DNA of 64,000 bases from Intestinimonas butyriciproducens (GTDB lineage Bacteria > Bacillota > Clostridia > Oscillospirales > Oscillospiraceae). Positions 59,635 to 64,000 of this stretch are shown here, piece by piece. The notes under the pieces were generated by a model. That model worked only from the letters and a program-made list of their open reading frames with translations. It was not told where the DNA came from and made no database searches. Location of the stretch: assembly GCF_004154955.1 (NCBI RefSeq), contig NZ_CP011524.1:682001-746000 (forward strand), read 5' to 3'. Numbering within the stretch: the stretch's first letter is position 1; the number at the start of each line of letters is the position of its first letter. Made by a program: the position numbers and the translations under genes.

Positions 59635-60501
59635 TTATTTGTTATCATCTTCAATGCCATATTTTTTCTTTTGCCGAATCACATAATTACTGATTTTTTC
59701 ATCATATAGTGGATACTGGTAATCCAACTGGCATGCCACTTCTGACGAAACCTCCCGGAACAATGCCATACATTGTTCAAAGGATTCCCACATATGGGGA
59801 TAGGAATCCATATTATAAGTGGACATAAGTCGTTCCCACAATTCCTCTGGGACATATTGCTTCATAAATTTATAGTTTTTTCCCAAACTGAAATGAAATC
59901 CCTGTTTGATACCAATCAGCCAGGAAATCATGCGAAGCAATTCTTTTCGTACTATATCATTCATATGGTCAATAGCAAAAAGAATTTCTTTGCGGCATAA
60001 GCCCTTTACTACATATGTTGTAGTATTCCAAAATTCATTACAGCAATCGTCAAACATTCTTTGAGTAGGCTTCTGCAAGTGGTAGTCTATATCCGTTGGT
60101 ATTGGCGGCTTTACGATACGGTTGTCTTTATCCAACAGTAACTTTACCAGTTTATCCCATGTAAAATACTCGTCTATCAGTTCCAGCGGCAGCAAAGTTA
60201 AATCTATCTTAACATCATCAGTAAACAGCATTAAATATGAAAATCCCTTTTCTACAGCTGGAAATAATTCCATATCTTCCGGCTTTTGCAGAATCAACCT
60301 TTCACCAAATATATCTAGCCATTTATCATCACTTGTGAAGCTGTCCATATCCGTAACAAAAAAAGTAATATCAAAATCCTGAAAATCATCAGGCGGAATA
60401 TTTGTATTTGTTCTAGATCCTTCCAAAGTAACCATGCGAATGCGTTTGTCTGTTTTTGCAAAATTCAAAACAATATCATAAACTTCCTTTTCTGATCTCA
60501 T
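59635..60501 (-). CDS. ant(6)-Ib: Aminoglycoside 6-nucleotidyltransferase, ANT(6)-Ib type
   Basis: 288 aa. Adenylates streptomycin at the 6-hydroxyl. MRSEKEVYDIVLNFAKTDKR, then the nucleotidyltransferase core VTLEGSRTN with DDFQDFDITFFVTDMDSF (catalytic acidic residues), DDVKIDLTLLPLELIDEYF, and CCNEFWNTTTYVVKGLCRKE match the ANT(6) family, the ending SNYVIRQKKKYGI being closer to ANT(6)-Ib (known from Campylobacter and Clostridioides elements) than ANT(6)-Ia. GGAGGAGAT precedes ATG 60501. Low GC, acquired cargo. Divergence from the reference means the exact allele is uncertain. Confidence 0.88.
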   Translation of the reverse strand: MRSEKEVYDIVLNFAKTDKRIRMVTLEGSRTNTNIPPDDFQDFDITFFVTDMDSFTSDDKWLDIFGERLILQKPEDMELFPAVEKGFSYLMLFTDDVKIDLTLLPLELIDEYFTWDKLVKLLLDKDNRIVKPPIPTDIDYHLQKPTQRMFDDCCNEFWNTTTYVVKGLCRKEILFAIDHMNDIVRKELLRMISWLIGIKQGFHFSLGKNYKFMKQYVPEELWERLMSTYNMDSYPHMWESFEQCMALFREVSSEVACQLDYQYPLYDEKISNYVIRQKKKYGIEDDNK

Positions 60502-60597
60502 TTTTATCTCCTCCAATTATTGAAATAGGTGTGAAGCCATTTTAGGGCTTTCCCGCCTTGATTACCCTTTAGCAAAGACGGGCGGGGCTGTCAACGG

Positions 60598-60616
60598 CGG
60601 CGCATGAAATGCGCCG
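60598..60616. repeat. Hairpin between ant(6) and the racemase remnant
   Basis: CGGCGCAT-gaa-ATGCGCCG, inside a wider GTCAACGG...CCGTTGAC pair (60576-60634). GC-rich in a low-GC cassette; perhaps a terminator or a recombination footprint. Confidence 0.5.
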
Positions 60617-60657
60617 TTCATCTTGACCGTTGACTGGCTCGGCTGGCTTTGCTATTT

Positions 60658-60905
60658 TTATCGAATTGCATATTGGTAAATTGCATTGATATGTACTTGG
60701 GTTGTATTCACGATTGGCACATTAACATCTTCGGGCTTTATGGCAAGTGGCAGCTCCGTACAGGCGAGAATGAGTGCATCTACATTTTCTTTTTCAATGT
60801 ATTTATTTGCCAGTGCAATCATTTTCTCTTTATCACTAGGAATTACTATGCCATTCTCTAAATTGGGGTATATCAGTTTTCCTAATAGAGATATTATTTT
60901 TTCGC
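60658..60905 (-). pseudogene. C-terminal fragment of an aspartate/glutamate racemase family protein
   Basis: About 82 residues, EKIISLLGKLIYPNLENGIV to the stop, including VDALILACTELPLAI, which holds the second catalytic cysteine and TELP motif of Asp/Glu racemases. The first two thirds, with the first catalytic Cys, are absent; the frame merges with the end of the methyltransferase gene. A deletion joined the two. Confidence 0.72.
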
Positions 60906-61625
60906 TATCGCCTTTACAAGTAACATCATCGGGCGGCGAAGTTCATCTTCCATACCCGGAATATCCATCATCTCTTTAGGCGGTTCTGCTTCCTCTACAA
61001 CTTTAAGCTCAAACCCATTGTTCAGCAATCCCATTATAATCTGTGTAAGTGTGTGATGTTGTTTTACTACATCACATCCTAAAAAATGTGTATTTCGTTC
61101 TCCTGTTATAAAGTAATTATCAATCGCCCAATATTGCGGTTTCCCATCATCTGTATAAATCCAATCCTGCCCAACTCCTGCGGTAAAAACAGGGTGTTCG
61201 ATATTAAAAAGAAAAATTCCACCTGGTTTTAATGTCCTATACACTTTTTGAAATATTTCCACTATGTCCTCTATATAGTGCAGAGCTAAATTAGATATAA
61301 CACAATCCCATTCATTTTCTGGATAGTCATATTCCTCTAATCCGCTAATACGATATTCAATTTGATTTCCTGAATTGCGCTTTTGGGCTTCCTCAATCAT
61401 TTTCTTACTTAAATCGATCCCTAATATTTTTGTAGCTCCTTGTTCTTCTGCGAACTTGCAGTGCCAGCCATATCCGCACCCCAAGTCAAGAACAGATTTT
61501 CCTTCTAACGAAGGAAACAAAGGTTTTAATTGATGCCATTCACCAGCAGCTTTTAACCCCTCTTTACTGCGGGACATCTTTGCATATTCTTCAAAAAACT
61601 TCTCATTATCGTATTCATTATTCAT
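60894..61625 (-). CDS. Class I SAM-dependent methyltransferase
   Basis: 243 aa. SVLDLGCGYGWHCKFAEEQG (motif I), ILGIDLSKKMIEEAQKR (motif II), WDCVISNLALHYIEDI and LKPGGIFLFNIEHP give the Methyltransf_11 type. The substrate is unknown; in resistance cassettes such genes are common passengers. ATG 61625 follows AGGAG at a long 11-nt spacing; the longer frame to 61715 contains unrelated residues. The 3' end overlaps the racemase fragment. Confidence 0.82.
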   Translation of the reverse strand: MNNEYDNEKFFEEYAKMSRSKEGLKAAGEWHQLKPLFPSLEGKSVLDLGCGYGWHCKFAEEQGATKILGIDLSKKMIEEAQKRNSGNQIEYRISGLEEYDYPENEWDCVISNLALHYIEDIVEIFQKVYRTLKPGGIFLFNIEHPVFTAGVGQDWIYTDDGKPQYWAIDNYFITGERNTHFLGCDVVKQHHTLTQIIMGLLNNGFELKVVEEAEPPKEMMDIPGMEDELRRPMMLLVKAIAKK

Positions 61626-61721
61626 AACATTAACATCTCCTATTTTATCCTTCGGCACCGCCGCCTCCAGGCGGCTCCCCAACTTCATCTGCTCGATAAA
61701 TGGGAATTGCACCAAAACAAT

Positions 61722-62267
61722 CTAAGACAACAATGCTGCCCTACTTGCGATTTTTTCTTGTACTGCGGAAACAGTTTCTTGAATGGAATAATTGGTCGTA
61801 TCTACAACATTCGATTCATATATTCCCAGATTGCAAAATTGCTCCCACATTGTTTCTACCAATTCGATATTTGTTTTTCGGTCTAACTTTGAGCGTTCAA
61901 CAGCCCGCTTTAAGGTTTCTTCCTTACTTGCCCTTAAAATAATATAATGCACCTCATAATGTTCCCGAACAAGAGCTTTCCATGGCTCCAAAAACCATGG
62001 CCCGACAATCCCATCTACAATTACATCATATCCGCCACGAGCATATCGCTTTGCAGCTTCTAAAAAGGCTTCAATGACAACCAGATTTTGCTCGTTGGAT
62101 TCTGGCAAATGTGGTGGTATTGCGCCTTTGCTTAAGTAATGAAAAAAGTCATCGGTGTGCATATGCACTGATTTATCCATATCTGATTCCTTTGCGACAA
62201 TTGACGCAGTTGTTGTTTTTCCTGTCCCCGGTGAGCCTGTAATCACAATAATTCTTCCTTGATTCAT
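61722..62267 (-). CDS. Small P-loop kinase (phosphotransferase-like), cargo of element 3
   Basis: 181 aa. Walker A IVITGSPGTGKTTTASIVAK, MHTDDFFHYLS as the substrate-facing acidic segment, DVIVDGIVGPWFL, and a lid-type R-x5-R region (LKRAVERSKLDRKTN). Related to shikimate/adenylylsulfate kinases and to antibiotic phosphotransferases of the chloramphenicol type; the substrate cannot be told from sequence. Its place among resistance genes makes a drug-modifying role possible. Confidence 0.7.
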   Translation of the reverse strand: MNQGRIIVITGSPGTGKTTTASIVAKESDMDKSVHMHTDDFFHYLSKGAIPPHLPESNEQNLVVIEAFLEAAKRYARGGYDVIVDGIVGPWFLEPWKALVREHYEVHYIILRASKEETLKRAVERSKLDRKTNIELVETMWEQFCNLGIYESNVVDTTNYSIQETVSAVQEKIASRAALLS

Positions 62268-62313
62268 CTATATTTTACCTCCACAAATTTTGATTTGTTG
62301 ATAACTCATTATA

Positions 62314-62508
62314 TCATAATTCTTTCGGTACGTCAGCACGAAAATAAGTATGTGGTTTTTCGTAAAGTGGTCTTGTCAAATAGAAGCGGGGAGCCGGCTG
62401 TGAAGTGGAGTCCCATGGTTCCCTTATAGTCATAAGTTCGTTCTTTTCATTCATTGTAAACAGTGCTTCTACATGAAGCTGCATATAGTACGAGTTGCTT
62501 TTTCCCAT
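62314..62508 (-). pseudogene. N-terminal fragment of a GNAT-type acetyltransferase, probable
   Basis: 64 residues: YYMQLHVEALFTMNEKNELM, then EPWDSTSQPAPRFYLTRPLY and a stop after RADVPKEL. The pattern (bEALFxxNxxxxLxxxxEPW...APRFYLxR) resembles the N-terminal extension of a Firmicutes GNAT subfamily, whose catalytic domain should follow but is missing. AGGAG lies 11 nt before ATG 62508. Assignment from memory of the family pattern. Confidence 0.45.
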
Positions 62509-62528
62509 TTTCTAATATTCTCCTACAT

Positions 62529-63329
62529 TTATTTCTCTGCCTGTTCAATCATTTTCTTTACTAACCGCTGAAACAGGTCGGCGGTTTCCTCGTCCATCGG
62601 CGCAAGCTGTCCAATCTGTCCGGCTATCATCGCCGTTACATCGTCAATGGAAAGCGGTTTTTGTTTCTGTTCCGCCAGTGCGTCCCGCATGGCTTGGAAC
62701 ATAGCGGCGGTCACAGCTTCTCCCGGCTGTTCCCCGTTGTCTATGTCTTTCTTAATGTCCCGCAGGATAGCCAGGAACACATTTTTGATTTTTTCAATCT
62801 CCGCTTCATGTTCCCCCATCTTTTGGGCGTTCAAAAGCTGTAAATCCTGCTTCGCTTCTGCCCGGTGTTCCGGGTGTTCTTTCATCAGGTCGGACAGGGA
62901 AGCCGTTGCCATCTCGATAAGCTGGTTTCTTGCTGTTATGCCCTTTGCCGCCGTATCCTGAAAATAAATCCGTATCAAATCTATCAGCTTGGGAAAATTC
63001 CTGTGTTCCAACAGACGGTTGAGGATTTGCACATCAACAGCACCCGTCACAAGCCCCCTCACGGCCCCCTCTGACAAGCCTAATTCAGAAATATCGTAAC
63101 TTTTACGGACGCTCACGGTAGACAAGCCCAGTATGTAGTCTGTCGATACCTTAAATTCCTTTGCCACACCTATGAGAATATCACTGCTTACCGTTCTTGT
63201 TTCGCCGCTGACAATGCGGCTCAATTGGGAAGCGGAAACGCCTATCTTCTCCGCAAGTTCCTTTTGTGTGATGTGGTTCCCGTTGCATAAATCGGAAATC
63301 CGCTGTCCGGGTGTTCCGGGTAAAGCCAT
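62529..63329 (-). CDS. XRE-family regulator with long helical C-terminal domain
   Basis: 266 aa from ATG 63329, with AGGAGGT 8 nt upstream. The HTH (about 7-60) has HITQKELAEKIGVSASQLSR and IVSGETRTVSSDILIGVAKE. The rest is helical (about 65-266), with a charged region KMGEHEAEIEKIKNVFLAIL. Its promoter is overlaid by ATTGCA repeats, so it probably represses itself. Usual neighbour of mobilization genes in TnpX/IME modules. Confidence 0.85.
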   Translation of the reverse strand: MALPGTPGQRISDLCNGNHITQKELAEKIGVSASQLSRIVSGETRTVSSDILIGVAKEFKVSTDYILGLSTVSVRKSYDISELGLSEGAVRGLVTGAVDVQILNRLLEHRNFPKLIDLIRIYFQDTAAKGITARNQLIEMATASLSDLMKEHPEHRAEAKQDLQLLNAQKMGEHEAEIEKIKNVFLAILRDIKKDIDNGEQPGEAVTAAMFQAMRDALAEQKQKPLSIDDVTAMIAGQIGQLAPMDEETADLFQRLVKKMIEQAEK

Positions 63330-63356
63330 AGACACGCACCTCCTCCGCATACTTCC

Positions 63357-63416
63357 ATTATACAAGATAATTGCAAAAATGCAATTTCCAAAGTGTAAAC
63401 TTCATCAAAATGCAAT
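63357..63416 (-). promoter_or_regulatory. Promoter and repeated operators of the XRE gene
   Basis: Minus strand TTGCAT (63384-63379), 16 bp, TATAAT (63362-63357). The palindrome AATTGCA-tttt-TGCAATT (63369-63386) covers the -35, and further ATTGCAT copies lie at about 63410-63416 and 63436-63442. Confidence 0.7.
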
Positions 63417-63442
63417 TCTCGCAAAAAGCCGGGATTTGCATT

Positions 63443-63799
63443 TTTTTCGTGTAGACTTAGGGTAGTTCATCGATGGACAGCACCTTGAAAACAGAATGAC
63501 CGTCCGAAAAGAGAATACCACGGCTGGGGAAGCACCGCCAGGAGCCGGACTTTTGGACACTTTGTCCAGAGGTCACTTCGGGACAAAACGTCCCGAAGCT
63601 GCGGGGAGCGTGCCAACGCCGGAATACGCCGCTATTGTCGGGGCCCCCGCAAAGCCGCATGGCTTTGTGGGGAGAGGAGGAGCAGCGGAGCGAGTGAGTT
63701 TTGCCGCTTGCGGCGAAACGAGCGATACGCAGCTTGCGACGACGAGGCAGGAAACCTTTTCGGGGAGAACGGCAATGGAAAGCAAAATGGAGGGAACGC
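63443..63799. other. Non-coding segment with oriT-like inverted repeats
   Basis: No gene is convincing. GGACA-ctt-TGTCC (63555-63567) is the exact reverse complement of the 13-mer at 59398-59410. CTTCGGGAC-aaaac-GTCCCGAAG (63576-63598) repeats the CCCGAAG context found there. The remainder is GC-rich and featureless, with AGGCAGGAAACC before the next gene. Confidence 0.45.
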
Positions 63800-64000
63800 A
63801 TGAGAGATAACCCCTATAAAGACTTGCCGCCGCTGGAACGCAGGCCGGACGGTTCCCTTTACCGCATGACACCGGCGCAGAAGAAACAGGCGGCCAGCCT
63901 GATACGCCGGGAGTGCTGTTGCTGTGAGGACGGCAACTGCATTGTCCTTGACGATGGGGACGCCTGCACCTGCCCGCAGACGGTTTCTTTCTCGGTCTGC
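63800..64000 (+). CDS. Cysteine-rich VLP domain protein, cut by window end
   Basis: 67 codons to the edge: MRDNPYKDLPPLERRPDGSL then RRECCCCEDGNCIVLDDGDA and CTCPQTVSFSVC. The same pattern (CCxxxxGNCxxLDDGxxCxCxQ) is seen in the protein at 53376. GGAGGG lies 5 nt before ATG 63800. It implies that a second set of mobilization genes continues beyond the window. Confidence 0.8.
   Translation, partial: MRDNPYKDLPPLERRPDGSLYRMTPAQKKQAASLIRRECCCCEDGNCIVLDDGDACTCPQTVSFSVC

Noticed and set aside
60686-60979. 97-codon plus-strand frame
   Set aside because: Antisense to the racemase fragment and methyltransferase end.
63457-63872. Overlapping frames before the final VLP gene
   Set aside because: None has a ribosome binding site or domain, and the segment carries oriT-like repeats shared with 59398-59415.

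Overview
The window looks like a chromosomal segment of an anaerobic, GC-rich member of the Clostridia, most like gut Oscillospiraceae (the Flavonifractor / Lawsonibacter / Intestinimonas type). This is inferred from a six-gene Rnf complex, a T-box-controlled branched-chain amino acid operon, a PadR-DUF2812 cassette, rubrerythrin, eukaryote-type NADP isocitrate dehydrogenase, and strong GC bias in the third codon position with AAGGAGG-type ribosome binding sites. Species cannot be fixed from sequence alone.

Host backbone, about 1-43200. It opens with a truncated XpaC-like gene, then ilvA, rpe and recR, and an ansA-XRE pair with two small membrane proteins. A PadR regulator with two DUF2812 membrane proteins has an unusually clear promoter and operator. 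Branched-chain synthesis follows: ilvD diverges from a GntR regulator, while ilvB-ilvN, with ilvC beyond them, lies behind a T-box leader whose specifier reads as a valine codon. Next is rnfCDGEAB behind a long structured leader. Together ilvA, ilvBNCD and the T-box make isoleucine and valine; Rnf couples ferredoxin oxidation to NAD reduction and ion export. From 22.9 to 24.4 kb, two 141-bp palindromic repeats bracket a regulator remnant, a secreted glycine-rich protein and a small membrane protein. Then come rubrerythrin, a VWA lipoprotein, NADP-IDH, a GH25-LysM lysozyme, a MATE exporter, an SLH protein bracketed by 26-bp direct repeats, an aldo/keto reductase, malic enzyme, fumarase, and a TetR-MMPL-GLUG-protein operon.

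Mobile region, about 43.2-64.0 kb. After tRNA-Pro and a degenerate tRNA-Pro-like copy lie at least three nested elements. Element 1 (about 45.2-51.4 kb) carries an FtsK-type coupling ATPase, a circovirus-like (CRESS) Rep, XRE regulators and a large serine recombinase. Just upstream of rep is a 14-bp stem with a 9-nt loop displaying CAGTATTAC, which fits the CRESS nonanucleotide NANTATTAC, and two tandem 7-mers adjoin it. This is essentially a circovirus-style replication origin in a bacterial integrative element. Element 2 (about 51.4-57.8 kb) is a Tn4451/TnpX-type mobilizable element with a broken left end: a recombinase scar fused head to head with a 5'-deleted mobC, then relaxase, RepA, DnaC-like ATPase, TnpW and TnpX. 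Element 3 (57.8 kb to the end) is lower in GC and contains a 5'-truncated ATPase, oriT-like hairpins, an ANT(6)-type aminoglycoside nucleotidyltransferase, a methyltransferase, a small kinase, fragments of a racemase and an acetyltransferase, an XRE regulator, and the start of a cysteine-rich VLP gene running off the window.

The strongest candidates for something new are the circovirus-like origin plus Rep plus coupling ATPase plus serine integrase, the paired palindromes whose central loops are inverted relative to each other, and the unassigned rnf leader.
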